DNA of 64,000 nucleotides from Lepus europaeus (GCF_033115175.1 NC_084831.1:11318540-11382539); one strand, 5' to 3'; shown: positions 11,053 through 22,376, counted from the stretch's first letter. The notes: a model not told the origin generated them from the letters alone. Translations and numbers: made by a program.

Positions 11053-13905
11053 ATGCAGGCGAGGAAGGATGCCGCCGCCGCCGCCGTCTTCGCCTCCTGG
11101 GTCGTCCGCCACGGGTCGCACTGCCGTGGCAGACAGCTGGACTTGAGCAGAGGGAATGACCTGACTTACTTGCACTGTGATCCCCCTTGCTCCGCCCACT
11201 GTGACCTTGAACCCCATGCACTGTGACCTCTCCCCTTCCCCCCTTCCCACTGTGATTGGCACGTCGACAAGGGCTGTCTCAAGTCAATGGAAAGGGAAAG
11301 AGGGTGGGGATCCGGGGAGGGTCGGGGGGACCCACCAAGCACTCAGAGCAGAGAGTCAGACAGTGCCACTTGGCCACTTGGGGTAAAGCCAGTGCCAGCA
11401 ATAACAGTTTATCATGCTCATTAATTTGGGATTTCAAAACACAAGTGAGAACTCCCGCTTACCCACCCCCAAGTGCATGTCTTCATCACTTAAAAAGTAA
11501 GTTCCATTTGAAGATATCCTTTCTTTTTTTTTTCTTCCTATTTTTGTTTGTTTAATACAAATATCTGATTTGCAAGAAAAGTGCATGGGAAGGGTTTTAG
11601 CGGTTTAATGAATTTTTAATTGAGAAAGGGTAGTTTGGTAGTCTACTTAAAAATGTTTCTGGGAAATTCTCTGGAAACATTAACCAATAGGATTTTGGTG
11701 AGCTTAGCTTCTGTATTCCTACTGCCACCCAGAAATGGGGCAGGGCTCTGCAGCCCCCAGGACAGGCAAGCACCCCATGCCTTTACCTCCCTCCCCAGCC
11801 AAGGCCCTGCCCTGGCTAGCTCCACAGGCTCGGAGAGTCTGGGGGAGGGGGTGCGAGCCCCTCCTCGAGTGTGCTAGAGGAAGGGGACGCGAGTGGACTT
11901 CTGCCGTGCTCCCTGGGGGCTCCCACCGGCTACTTCTGGAAGAGAGCAGGGAGCATGTGGGAGAAGCCAGGGATGTGGACTTGTGCAGTATTCTGCTGTC
12001 AGCACAGACCAGAGAGGGTCTGTGGGCTCCTGGTGTGGGTAGAAGGTAGGTGGATCTTCCCACCCGAGCAGGGCTCAACCCTAGGGGCTTGTGGCGTTCT
12101 CTCTGAACCCGGGAGCAGCTGATTGGGAACAGAGCGGGGAAAGGACATCTTGGCGGCAGACGAATTCCCCAGAGGCCTCGGCTGCCCTGCACGCCTTCTT
12201 CCCATGTCAAGGGCCTGGAGTGGAGGCAATTTCTCCTCTGTCCCTGGAGCCTAGGAAAATTTTTTTTTCGGCTCCTTGAGGTGGAAGAGGCTAGGAGGCC
12301 TGCTACCCGGACAGCTCCGTGCGTGCAGCCTGACCCCTCTCAGGCTCCTGGTCGCTTGCGTTGCACTGCGCCTTATCCCTCAGCCAGCCTGCCAGCCTCC
12401 CAACTCCCGAACAGCAGATGGGTTTTGGATCAGTTGGTGCAGTTTTGGGCAGCTCCTGGTAGCCAAGGTGGCAAGCTGGGATTGGTGGGCTCCGTCCCCC
12501 TTGGGCTCAGCTGGCTCTGGGAATACCAGGCTGGGCCCACGGAGCCGCGTCCCACGATACCTTCCCCTCGGGAGGAAGGGCCAGCTGCCAGTTGTCAGCA
12601 GTCAGTCCCTAGCACAGGAAGGTACGTAGCTTGGGCTTCCCCGTGAACGGAGCTGGAACAGGGCTTCAGTCAGGAACGGGCGGTTACCTCCAGGAGTGGG
12701 CGAGAGGAAAGTTGGCTGCTAATCTTTATACAGTCCCACTGCCCTGAACGAGTGTCCACCATCTGAATGTCTTGTCTAGCCCTCAAGTGATAGTGGGTTT
12801 TGGCCCAAGGTGAGGCTGCCCTTTGAGTGAGAGAAGGGTGCAGCGGGGAGTCCACGTGGAAAGGCCGGGAGTGCCAACTGCTCAGCCCTGGGGAACACCT
12901 GTTCTTGGCCCCCTCCCCCGCGGGAGCCCACGGCAAGGCTGGCAGCGGGTGTCTTCAGATTGAGGACGTGGCAGGGACTGGGGGACTGGTGTTCCCACCT
13001 CCCTCCGGCCAAAGATGGGGCTCTGCCCGCTGTGTGCTGGCACCACCCCCAGCAGTCACACCCGGTCCCCAGGAGGAGAGGTGGCAGACAAAATGTTAAC
13101 GAAAGCAAACAAGGAACTGTGTTGTGTTGGGGGGAGGAGGGAGGGCAGACGGGAAAACGGTTTGGATTTTGTGTGGTTTTTTGTTTTGTTTTGGTAGTTG
13201 TCTGTAACTTTCCTTAAGTGCTTTTTCCCCCCTTTTCCTTTTTTTTTTTTTTTTTTTAAAGTAAATTGCAGGCTTTGGCTTGGAAATCCCTGGGGGGGTG
13301 AGGGGCAGAAACCTGAGGCTGCTGCCCCTTTATCTGCCTTCATGGTACTGTCCATCCCCCCCCCAGCTCCCCCAGACCCCATGAGCCAGGCCTCAGACCT
13401 TCCAGCTAACCGCTTCCCATGAGCCACTACTCTGATGTCAGCCTATAACCAAAGGAGCTGGGGGGCCGGGCCTGGTGACCAACCCTTCTCAGCCCACTCA
13501 ATGAGGGTGCTCCCCACCTGCAGGCAGGAGGCAACACCCTATCTGCTACCATCAGCCCCTTCCAGAGCCCACCTGCCTCACCCAGCCCTGCCCTGCCCAG
13601 CCATACCCTGCTCTGCCCCATCTGGGGGTGCTCTGCTCAGGGAGGGGCCGGCAGGGCTGCACCCAGCTTCCCTGGTAAGCAGAGACTCAAGAAACCTCCG
13701 GGGTCCTGTTTTCTGGTCGTGTGATCCCAGGGGAGCGCATGGGCCCCTTGGGTGTCTGAACAGAAGGGAATGGGAGGGAGGGCCGCACCCACGCAGTCTT
13801 TGTGCTGGTGATGCGGGCAGCTGCCTACCCCCACCCCACCCCGCACCGCGGGCTCCTGAGTCGGCAGATTAAGCATTTTATAAATTGTATTTTAAATACA
13901 TGTTT
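11053..13905 (+). other. SZRD1: SZRD1 3' UTR, probable extent
   Basis: The sequence after the stop opens with a short GCC run (11071-11085), has AT-rich patches at 11520-11660 and contains no young SINE for about 2.8 kb, unusual for this window. No canonical AATAAA was seen on the plus strand before the SPATA21 tail. The best candidate 3' end is the AT-rich block 13868-13905, which carries TATAAA- and AATACA-type variants. The length is inferred. Confidence 0.45.
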
Positions 13906-14379
13906 TAAACTTGTCAGATCCTTGTCTTCATTTCAGTCCCTGGCCTCCTACCTCCTGCCGTGGCTGTTTGCGTAACCCTGGAGCTACCCCTGCCCGCCTC
14001 CTGGGAGGCTCCGGATGGTGTGCAGATTGGGGCGAGCCCTGGGTCTTGCAGCTCCCTCCTGCGCTTCCGAGGGCCTGCTGCCTTCAGGGACTAGGTCTTT
14101 CCCAGGTACTTCCCTTAACGCTCACCACTTCCTGTGAGCATGGGGCCCCAGTCCAAAGCAGGAGAGGATGGTGAGGAAGGGCCGCCCCGCTCTGTGCTTG
14201 GAAAGTGCATGGAAGGCCCAGCACCCAGGGCACAGGCCAGGGCCTTGAGGCGAATCTCGCCTCGGGGTTCTCAGGCCAGAGCCAAGCTGGAGCCCTGCTC
14301 TCGGAGACCGGAGGAAGGAGTGAGACCGGGGTCCCCAGCGCGGAGGCTGCGGAGGCTGCGGAGGCTGCGGTTCTTGGTG

Positions 14380-14385
14380 TTTATT
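14380..14385 (-). terminator. SPATA21: SPATA21 poly(A) signal AATAAA
   Basis: On the minus strand an AATAAA hexamer lies about 95 bases past the SPATA21 stop codon, inside 'gccaataaacacc'. Its spacing fits a short 3' UTR. Confidence 0.7.
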
Positions 14386-14479
14386 GGCTTACCAGGCCAT
14401 ACAGGCAGACGGCAGCAGCCCCGCCTGGCGCCCCGTCCGTCCGCAGGCCGTGAACAGTTGCGCTGTCCAGAGAAGAGGG

Positions 14480-14537
14480 TCAGTGGGTTTGAGCTGATAC
14501 GGAGCTGAGCCACTTCCGGCTGTCAGAGCTGTATTCT
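14480..14537 (-). CDS. SPATA21: SPATA21 coding exon 9 (terminal)
   Basis: After the acceptor 'cctccccacag' the exon completes a split arginine codon (AG|A) and encodes EYSSDSRKWLSSVSAQTH, then TGA at 14482-14480. These are residues 438-456. The SSDSRKWLSSV core matches the remembered end of human SPATA21. This reading requires the previous exon to end at 15046 at a GC donor. A GT donor four bases downstream (after 15042) would give only a few extra residues before a stop. Confidence 0.9.
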
Positions 14538-15045
14538 CTGTGGGGAGGGGTGAGGCAGAAGGGTGGGAGACGCTCAACTCTCCTTGGTGCCCCGGGACTT
14601 GAGCCATCCCTGTGCGCCGAGGCGGGAGGAGGCCTCCTGGCAGCGATGGAGCCAGCAGCTGGGCTCAGGGCCTGATTCCAAATCAGGGCCCTTTTCCCCC
14701 GAGGGGCCTGGCCGGGGACTGCTGCAGGGACACGGTTCTGCCCGGCAGCTCTGCCTGCTTCTCCTAATATGGAGCCAGACTTGGGCAGAGGAGCTCAGAA
14801 TTAAACCGCTTGTGAGGGAGAAAAAGAAGTGCCCCTGGGTCCTGGGCCCAGGAAGCCTTCGGTGAGGCTACCCACTCGGGACACACCAGGTCGGTTTCTG
14901 CCCCCCCCCCCCGCCACAACCCCGCTTTCAGCTCCCAGAGCAAGCATTCTCGGGGCTGGACTCCCTAGGGGTTTGTCCGAATGGCCTCTTAAGGAAGGGA
15001 GAAGGGGATCGGCCTGGGCGGCGGCCTTGCCCTCTGGGCACCTGC

Positions 15046-15223
15046 CTTTTGCCTTGAGATCCTGGCTGGAAGAAGAGGCCACGAATGTCCGGGCCCAGGC
15101 TGGAGGGGTTGTACTGGTCCAGCACGAAGTGGCTGCCCTGTTTCCGGTGAACTATCTTCTTGTCCAGTCGTGGGCACAGCGGGATGCAGGGAACCTGGGC
15201 GTAGGGACTCTGCAGGTTGGCAG
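15046..15223 (-). CDS. SPATA21: SPATA21 coding exon 8
   Basis: The exon is 178 bp and covers residues 379-438. It follows 'ctcctcccccaccag' and reads [59 protein letters not shown]. It has no recognised catalytic motif; it is a conserved C-terminal tail specific to this family, rich in basic and aromatic residues. The donor is non-canonical (AG|GCAGGT), the only GC donor among the junctions read here. Confidence 0.9.
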
Positions 15224-15254
15224 CTGGTGGGGGAGGAGCAGGAAGGCGTCAGGC

Positions 15255-15435
15255 AGACCCCAGTGAAATCCTGGCTCTGCCACAGCGGGTGGGGGTGGGG
15301 ATGGGGGAGTAGGGTTTGGGCAGGTCACTTAACCTCTCTGAAGATGGCAGTAGCCACCTGCCAGCGTTGATGACAAGGATTGAGGTGTAATGTGTGCGTA
15401 TGCAAAGCACCCAGCTGAACTCTGAGCACAGATCA
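15255..15435 (+). repeat. MIR-like fragment
   Basis: 'aaatcctggctctgccac', 'gggcaggtcacttaacctct' and a trailing 'aaagcacccagctgaactct' follow the sense MIR order. Confidence 0.6.
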
Positions 15436-15445
15436 AGAGCTAATA

Positions 15446-15821
15446 ACGGGCTGGCGCTGTGACGTAGCAGGTAAAGCCGCGGCCTGCTAGTGCTGGCATC
15501 CCATATGGGTGCCGGTTCTAGTCCCGGCTGCTCTATTTCCAATCCGGTTCTATGCTGTGGCCTGGGAAAGCAGCAGAAGATAGCCCAAGTCCTTGGACCC
15601 CTGCACCCACGTGGGAGACGTGGAAGAAGCTCCTGGCTCCTGGCTTCCGATTGGTGCGGCTCCGGCTGTTGAGGCCAGCTGGGGAGTGAGCCAGCAGATG
15701 GAAGGCCTCTCTGTCTCTCTCTCTCTCTCTCTCTGTCTTTCTCTGTCTCTCTCTGCCTCCCTCCCCTTCTCTGTGTAACTGTGATTTTCAAATAATAATC
15801 TTTAAAAAAAAAAAAAAAAGA
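15446..15821 (+). repeat. CSINE, older subfamily, full length
   Basis: The head 'gggctggcgctgtgacgtag', a long CT-rich block (15711-15780) and a 16-A tail are intact. The tail is the insertion point of the next element. Confidence 0.92.
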
Positions 15822-16157
15822 TAACAGGCTAATCCTCCGCCTTGCGGCGCCGGCACACCGGGTTCTAGTCCCGGTCGGGGCACCGATCCTGTCCCGGTTG
15901 CCCCTCTTCCAGGCCAGCTCTCTGCTGTGGCCAGGGAGTGCAGTGGAGGATGGCCCAAGTGCTTGGGCCCTGCACCCCATGGGAGACCAGGAGAAGCACC
16001 TGGCTCCTGCCATCGGAACAGTGCGGTGCGCCGGCCGCAGCCTGCCTACCACGGCAGCCATTGGAGGGTGAACCAACAGCAAAAGGAAGACCTTTCTCTC
16101 TGTCTCCCTCTACTGTCCACTCTGCCTGTCAAAAATTAAAAAAGAAAAAAAAAGAGC
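15822..16157 (+). repeat. CSINE, young subfamily, 5' shortened
   Basis: It starts at 'taacaggctaatcctccgcc' without the first 'ggccggcgccg' bases and ends with 'ctgcctgtcaaaaa' and an A-rich tail. Confidence 0.9.
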
Positions 16158-16289
16158 CAATAACAGCTTTAAACAGATGGCTCCTGGCAGACTGGTAGGT
16201 ATATTCCAGAAACTGCAAGGCTTCCACCTCATCACGTGCTGCACAGTGGGAGTCTTAAATGGAACCTGGGCAAACAGGGCTACCTTGCC

Positions 16290-16410
16290 CGGTGACGAGT
16301 TTGGGGTCAGACCTGCGTGTCAGTGTCCCTGCCCAGCACATCCTGGCAAGGCCACAACTTGGGCAAGAGGCTTAAGCTTCCTCAGTGGCCAAATGGGGCA
16401 ATAAATCCAT
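16290..16410 (+). repeat. MIR-like fragment
   Basis: 'cacaacttgggcaagaggct' and 'cctcagtggccaaatggggc' recall the MIR core. Confidence 0.5.
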
Positions 16411-16727
16411 GACTGGGAAGGTGGAATCCTGGCACTTCTGCCAAGGGCCCAGCTCAGTGACTGACTCGGCGCTGCGCCGGGGTTGCCGGTCTCTGCCGCT
16501 GCCCCTCCTCTCCTGGCTCCGGGGACCAACCTGAGCTCAGGGCCAAGGCAGGAGTGCGAGATGCAGTGCAGGAGGCTGAGGGCCTGGCGTGGGCTGTGGG
16601 TGATTACTGACGCACTCAAGTTAGGCCCAGCGTGGGCAGCCAGGCCGCTCGGCTCCCCAGCCCTGGCTAAAAGGAAGCCAGGCAGGTGGGCACGCAGAGC
16701 CCCCGCCCACCGTGCCCAGGGCCTCAC

Positions 16728-16903
16728 CGTAGTTCTGCTGCTTCAGCCGGCTCAGGAGCCTGAGGACCCTTCGTTCTGGGACTTCGAAGCCGTCTGCAGG
16801 CTGAGGGCCGGCGGGGAGCAGCTTCTGCGCCCGCAGCCGGCCTATGGCCGTCTCCACCTCTCGGGCCTTGTAGGTGCCTTCCTTCAGCTTCTTCTGGTAG
16901 TAG
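16728..16903 (-). CDS. SPATA21: SPATA21 coding exon 7
   Basis: The exon is 176 bp (residues 320-379) between 'actgcctccccag' and a GTGAGG donor. It encodes [20 protein letters not shown], then [20 protein letters not shown] and [18 protein letters not shown]. The first 30 residues are highly charged and likely helical or coiled-coil; the second half is a basic, leucine-rich helix. The insert around [10 protein letters not shown] is the least conserved part against the remembered human sequence. Confidence 0.93.
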
Positions 16904-17019
16904 CTGGGGAGGCAGTGCCCGCTTGCTCAGTCTGGCTCTGCTCCACGCACCCCACTCCTCCCGAGCCCCCGTCCTGTCTCCAGCTCTGCCCTTGGCTTCC
17001 CTGCCCTGGCCAAAGGCCC

Positions 17020-17110
17020 CTCAGTAAAGTGCGGAAAGTGGTTATCCCTGCAAGTCGCTTCACTTCTCCGAGCTTCAGGGTTCGCTGGGTAAAACGGACA
17101 ATTCCTGTGG
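17020..17110 (+). repeat. MIR-like fragment
   Basis: 'caagtcgcttcacttctccg' followed by 'gctgggtaaaacggacaatt' resembles the MIR core. Confidence 0.45.
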
Positions 17111-18147
17111 GTTCCAAGAACAAGGCCCACCGTTTGGCACCGGAGAGCTTGGGCAGTGGTGTTACTTGGGATTTCTTCCTATCAAGACGGCACAGCTGTG
17201 CATTAACTCCTGCTCCATCTCCTCCAGAGAGTCCTGCCTGCTCCTCCTGGCGCCCCACTGGGCTGCCCCGCAGGCCCTGGACTAGCTGTAACCCGCAGTG
17301 CGTCACCTGCCCCGCACCGGACTGCAGCACCCAGCACGCAGTGGCTCTTCGCGGTGCGCCAGCCGCCCTGCCACCCTTCTAAGGACTTGGCCAAGAGTGG
17401 CGAAGGGGACTCGCCGTGTCGGTGTCGGTCTCGGCCTCGCCTCACTCCTGGCACCGTGCACGAGCTCTGGCCGCAGGCAGATGGCAGGCCAGGGTCTCTC
17501 CCTCCCTGCCCAGGGGCTTCTCTGACTTTTGTGCAGCCCTGGAGTGTAGCGGGGTTTGGCAGCTGTGGCGCCGGCCTCAGCGGGGGAGGCACAGTGAGGT
17601 GTGCACGCTTCCCCTTTCCTGAGCCACCTCTCGGGGTCTCGGGAGATCCCCTGGGAGCATGACCCTTGGCAGGGCTGGCACAGCTTTCCCAGTTTCAGAG
17701 GAAACTGCTTGCTCTCCCGTCCTCTGCCCTTTCTGGGGGCTTGGATTCAAATGTGCTGCTGGTAGGTTGGTTTAGGAGTGGCTGGGGAATGAAGGAGCAC
17801 TGAACGGAAAGAAAACCCTGGCCCCGGCCCTGCTTCCTCCAGACAAACTCCTGCCTTGTTGGAACTCCAGGGCCCTGGCTCTGTTCCTTAGCTCACATGC
17901 CAGCCTGGAATTCTGTGACCAGCTAAACTGTTGGGCAGAATAAACACGGTTGCAGCCGCGTGTCTTACAAATGTCTCTCTCTTGAAGCGATGGAGGATAT
18001 AACCCTAAACAGAAAAGGGAGCTGCACATAGAGAAACAGGGGCTCTGACAGAGGGCAGAGGGAGGCAAGACGGTGAAGGGGGACCCCTGGGGGCGGGGAC
18101 AGTGCACGTGCCGGAACGGGGGGCATCACTGTGCCTTCTGAGCTAAA
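17111..18147. other. SPATA21 intron stretch, nothing identified
   Basis: GC-rich, apparently single-copy DNA. Long open frames on both strands between 16483 and 17600 show no recognisable domain. Confidence 0.5.
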
Positions 18148-18448
18148 GCTGCCTGGGGAAAGTTGGCTTAGTGGTTAAGACACAGACTGGGGCACCGTAC
18201 CCCATATCGGAGTGTCTGAGTTAAGTCTTGGCTCCACTTCCATTGCAGCTTCCTGCCAAGGTGCACGCTGGGAGGTGGCAGGTGAAGGCGCAAGTACTGG
18301 GGTTGCTGCCCCCCAAGCGGGAGACCCAGATTAAGTTTCAGCTCCCTGCTGTGTACTGGCCCAGTCCTGGCTGTAGTGGGCATTTGGGGAAGGAGTCCGC
18401 TGATGGGAGATGGCTGTCTCGCTGTCTTTCAAATAAATCATGAATATT
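18148..18448 (+). repeat. CSINE, old diverged copy
   Basis: A weak head ('gttggcttagtggttaagac') and the end 'tctttcaaataaatcatga' bracket a diverged body. Confidence 0.75.
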
Positions 18449-18465
18449 TTTATAGAAGCTGTTGG

Positions 18466-18733
18466 GGGCCGGTACTGTAGTGCAGCAGGGAAAGCCACCA
18501 CCTGCGACGCCAGCCCCCACTTCGATCCAGCTCCCTGCCGACTCACCTAGGAGGCCGCAGAAGACGGTCCTAGAACTTGGCCTCTGCGCCTGCGCAGGAG
18601 ACCCCTATGGAGTTCCTGGCTTGGGCCTGGCCCAACCCTGATCGTTGTAGCCATTTTGGGAGTGAACCAGCTACTAGAAAATCTCTCACTCACTTGCTCT
18701 TCTGTATTCAGCCTTTCAAATAACTAAAGAAAA
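18466..18733 (+). repeat. CSINE, old, internally shortened
   Basis: The head 'gggggccggtactgtagtgc' and the 'cctttcaaataactaaa' tail are present, but the body lacks part of the usual B-box region. Confidence 0.75.
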
Positions 18734-18882
18734 GCTGTTGGGGAGGTGTGCCCTCACTTGTAAGAGGAAGCAAACCAAGAAAGAAATCCAGGAAGTGCAG
18801 AATCCAAAGCAGAGGAAAAGAAAGAATTCCTAGGATGCAGCTGAGTCCCAGATGAGAGTTCCTTAGGAGAATTAGTTTTCCA

Positions 18883-19220
18883 GGGACTGGCGCTGTGGCG
18901 CAGCAGCTTAAAAGCCCTGGCCTGAAGCCCCGGCATCCATATGGGCGCCAGTTCAAGTCCTGGCTGCTCCACTTCCCACCCAGCTCTCTGCTTTGGCCTG
19001 GGAAAGCAGTAGAAGATGGCCCAAGTCCTTGGGCCCCTGCACCCACATGGGAGACCCAGAAGAAGCTCCTGGCTCCTGGCTCCTGGCTTCGGATCGGTGC
19101 AGCTCTGGCTGTTGCAGCCATCTGGGGAGTGAACCAGCAGATGGAAGACCTCTCTCTCTGTCTCTACCTCTCTGTAACTCTGTCTTTCAAGTAAATAAAT
19201 AAATAATAAATAATAAAAAG
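18883..19220 (+). repeat. CSINE, older subfamily, full length
   Basis: 'ggactggcgctgtggcgcag' begins the copy; 'gtaaataaataaataataaa' is its tail. Confidence 0.9.
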
Positions 19221-19246
19221 ACAATTATTTAAAAAATTAAAAATAG

Positions 19247-19617
19247 ACCGGCGCCGCGACTCAATAGGCTAATACTCCGCCTTGCAGCGCCGGCACACCG
19301 GGTTCTAGTCCCGGTCGGGGCACTGATCCTGTCCCGGTTGCCCCTCTTCCAGGCCAGCTCTCTGCTATGGCCAGGGAGTGCAGTGGAGGATGGCCCAAGT
19401 CCTTGGGCCCTGCACCCGCATGGGAGACCAGGAGAAGCACCTGGCTCCTGCCATCGGATCAGTGCGGTACGCCGGCCGCAGCGCGCCTACTTGGCGGCCA
19501 TTGGAGGGTGAACCAACGGCAAAAAGGAAGACCTTTCTCTCTCTCTCTCTCTCTCTCACTGTCCACTCTGCCTGTCAAAAAGTAAAAAAAAAAAAAAATA
19601 ATAATAATAATAATAAA
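19247..19617 (+). repeat. CSINE, young subfamily, (AAT)n tail
   Basis: It begins 'ccggcgccgcgactcaatag', ends 'ctgcctgtcaaaaagtaaaa' and has a pure A then (TAA)n tail (19587-19615). It sits in the A-rich tail of the preceding older SINE. Confidence 0.92.
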
Positions 19618-19627
19618 GCAGCGTCCA

Positions 19628-19903
19628 TGGGACAGCGTTGTGGCACAGCCGCAGCAGCCCCCACCAGGGCACTGGTCCTGATGTGCTGCAGACCCAGCTT
19701 CCTGCGTAAGGCACCTGGGCAGGCAGCAGGTCGTGGCCCAGGTGCTTGGGCCTCTGCCACCTGTGGGAGACCAGGATGGAGTTCTTGGCTCCTGGCTTCG
19801 GCCTGGCACTGCCTGGGCCCATTGCAGCCATTTAGGAGAGAACCTGCAGATGGACAAACTCGCGTACTCTCTCTCTGCCTTTCAAGTAGATTAAATCTTG
19901 TTA
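19628..19903 (+). repeat. CSINE, old diverged copy
   Basis: 'gggacagcgttgtggcacag' and 'ctgcctttcaagtagattaa' bound a worn copy. Confidence 0.75.
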
Positions 19904-19912
19904 AAAATGTGC

Positions 19913-20202
19913 ATTTATTTATTTACTTTTTAATTGGAGAGTGAGAGAGAGGGCTCCTATCCACTGATTCACTCCCCAAATGTCCACGACCACCAGGGCT
20001 GTGCCACCCTGAAGCCAGGAGCTAGGAATTCAACCCAAGTCTGCCGTTGGAAGCAGGGATCCAAGGACTTGGCTGATCACCTGCCGCCCGCTAGGGTGTG
20101 CAATAGCAGGGATCCAGAAAAAGGAGCAGGAGCCGGGACTCTAAGCCGGGAGCTCTCATGTGGGACACGAGCATCTTAACCCCTTGGCCCGATGCCCGCC
20201 CC
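19913..20202 (-). repeat. CSINE, old diverged copy
   Basis: The 'tttatttatttactttttaa' tail complement on the left and 'ccttggcccgatgcccgccc' on the right define it. Confidence 0.75.
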
Positions 20203-20216
20203 TGAATTTCTTTGTT

Positions 20217-20517
20217 AAAGATTTATTTCTTTGAAAGGCAGAGTTACAGAGAGGGAGGGAGAAAAAAGGCCTTCAAACTGCTGTTTGACTCCCCAAACAG
20301 CTGGGGCTCAGCCAGGCCAAAGCCAGAAGCCAGGAGCTTCATCCAAGTCTCCCACATGGGTGGCAGGCCCCAAGCACTTGGGGCATCTTCCACTGCTTTC
20401 CCAGGTGCATTAGCAGGGAGCTGGATCAGAAGGGCAGTAGCCAGTGACCCAGCACCTGCATGGAACGCTGGCATCACCGGTGGCAGCTTAACCTGCTGCA
20501 CCACAACGCCAACCCCA
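20217..20517 (-). repeat. CSINE, older subfamily
   Basis: The 'aaagatttatttctttgaaa' tail complement and 'accacaacgccaacccc' head complement are present. Confidence 0.82.
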
Positions 20518-20680
20518 TCCACCACCTAAATTTTTAATAGCTAAGTCAAAGTTGAATGCCACAAGGAAGTGGATACGGTCATATTAATAAGACAGCCTCA
20601 GTGGAGACAAGTGATTTCTATGTCATGACCAGATGTTCAGTTCATCAGGAAATAGAGAATTCTGAACTTGTAAGGTAAGG

Positions 20681-20968
20681 GGTGGACGTTTGGTGCAGCA
20701 GCTAAGTCGCCACCAGGGATGCCTGCACCCCTGCACCCCATATCGGAGTCTCGGTTCAAGTCCCAGCTCCACTTCTGATTCCAGCTGCCTGCAAATGCGC
20801 ACCCTGGGAGGCAGCAGGTGATGCTCAAGTGCTTGGGTCCCTGCCGCCCACATAGGAAACCTGGATGGAGTTCTGGGCTCCTGGCTTTGGCCTGGCCCAG
20901 CCCTGGCTGGCTGTCTCTTGTCTCTCTATGCCTTTTGAATAGCATTAAAATAAATTTAAAGAAATATA
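20681..20968 (+). repeat. CSINE, old, 3' part shortened
   Basis: The head 'ggggtggacgtttggtgcag' is followed by a body that jumps from 'cccagccctggctgg' to the CT block. Confidence 0.75.
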
Positions 20969-21175
20969 AGGCAAAACCTGATATAACTACAAGTAGAGAA
21001 TTCCTACGCCAGTGGTGCCAAGAAGCAGACAAGTACAGAAGAGAATGCGCTTCCTTAAGGTCCAATTCCAGTTCACACGTGGAGGAGTGACGGAGCTAGG
21101 AAGTCAGCATTTCAACCACTGGATTGATCACCGATTTAGGCAAGAGTCGTCAGCAGATGCTAAAACACGGGTGTT

Positions 21176-21432
21176 GGGGCCGGCGCTGCGGCACAGCGGG
21201 TAAAGCTGCCACCTGCAGTGCCGCCATCCCATATGGGCACCGGTGCGAGTCCTGGCTGCTCCACTTCCGATCTGGCTCTCTGCTATGGCCTGGGAAAGCA
21301 GTGGAAGATGGCCCAAGTCCTTGGGCCCCTGAACCCACGTGGGAGACGTGGAAGAAGCTCCTGGCTCCTGGCTTCGGATCCGCACAGTTCTGGCCATTGT
21401 GGCCAGTTGGGGAGTGAACCAGCAGATGGAAG

Positions 21433-21467
<35 letters not shown>

Positions 21468-21523
21468 GGTAGGTGGGGGTAACTCTGACTTTCAAATACA
21501 ATAAATAAATCTTTAAAAAAAAC
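21176..21523 (+). repeat. CSINE, older subfamily, full length
   Basis: 'ggggccggcgctgcggcaca' to 'aataaatctttaaaaaaaa', with a long (TC)n tract at 21435-21464. Confidence 0.92.
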
Positions 21524-21531
21524 CAGGGGTG

Positions 21532-21894
21532 TAGGCCAGCGCCGTGGCTTAACAGGCTAATCCTCCGCCTTGCGGCGCCGGCACACCAGGTTCTAGTCCC
21601 GGTTGGGGCGCCGGACTCTATCCCGGTTGCCCCTCTTCCAGGCCAGCTCTCTGCTGTGGCCCAGGAAGGCAGTGGAGGATGGCCCAAGTGCTTGGGCCCT
21701 GCACCCGCATGGGAGACCAGGAGAAGCACCTGGCTCCTGGCTTCGGATCAGCGAGATGCGCCGGCCGCAGCGGCCATTGGAGGGTGAACCAGCGGCAAAA
21801 AGGAAGACCTTCCTCTCTGTCTCTTTCTCTCACTATCCACTCTGCCTGTAAAAAATAAATAAATCTTTAAAACAAAAACAAAAACAAAAAAAAA
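21532..21894 (+). repeat. CSINE, young subfamily
   Basis: It starts 'ggccagcgccgtggcttaac' just past the older SINE tail and ends in a (CAAAA)n tail (21869-21894). Confidence 0.92.
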
Positions 21895-22376
21895 CCAGGT
21901 GTGTTACGTGTGGTGAAAGGGGGATGTTTGTGTCGACGCAGTTCCCCAATCAGCCTCAGGAAACAGAACAAACGCCTCCCAGTGAGAAACCGTGGCAGAA
22001 ATGACACGGCGGGCACACGGCGGGCACATGGCGGGCACGCGCGCTCCCCCGGCACCCGTTGTCCTGTCTGTGTGAGGAGACACCAGCAGGTGCAGCCCTC
22101 AGCAGCAGTGACAAGAGGAGGACCCGTCCAGGTCCCAGGAAGCCACAGCCACGACAAGCCCTGTGCCCTGCGCCCTGCGCCCGGTGCTCCTGGCTTGGAG
22201 GAAAAAAGAAGGAAGACACCACCCCCCCCACCCCCCCCCAGCAAAGGCTGTTAGTGTCAGGACAATGGCCCAACAATAGGATGAGGGGACAGTGTTGCTT
22301 CAGTGTTAATTTCCTAAAATGGATAAGATACTGTGAGTGTATAAGAAAACGCCCTCCCTATTAGAAAATACAGATC

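Larger units (their letters stand above)
1..13905 (+). other. SZRD1: SZRD1 gene body, 5' end missing
   Basis: This span holds the 3' part of SZRD1: the end of intron 1, three coding exons, introns 2 and 3 and the 3' UTR. The three exons supply 135 residues plus stop. The known mammalian protein is 152 residues, so about 17 N-terminal residues come from an exon upstream of the window. I found no sequence for that exon and no CpG island between 1 and 7911. The 3' limit is an estimate, placed in an AT-rich stretch near 13870-13905 where variant poly(A) hexamers occur. Confidence 0.85.

Noticed and set aside
15042-15223. SPATA21 exon 8 ending at the GT donor after 15042
   Set aside because: It would put the conserved terminal exon out of frame, with a stop a few codons in.
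15400-15560. tRNA-like head with a B-box-like 'ggttctagtcccgg'
   Set aside because: This is the tRNA-derived promoter of the C-repeat SINE, repeated throughout the window; it is not a functional tRNA gene.
15249-16082. 277-codon minus-strand open frame
   Set aside because: It is made of two SINEs read in antisense; the same peptide blocks recur at many SINE copies in the window.
16483-17382. 299-codon plus-strand open frame opposite SPATA21 exon 7
   Set aside because: Shadow of the exon plus GC-rich intron; no protein family recognised and a better explained exon is on the other strand.
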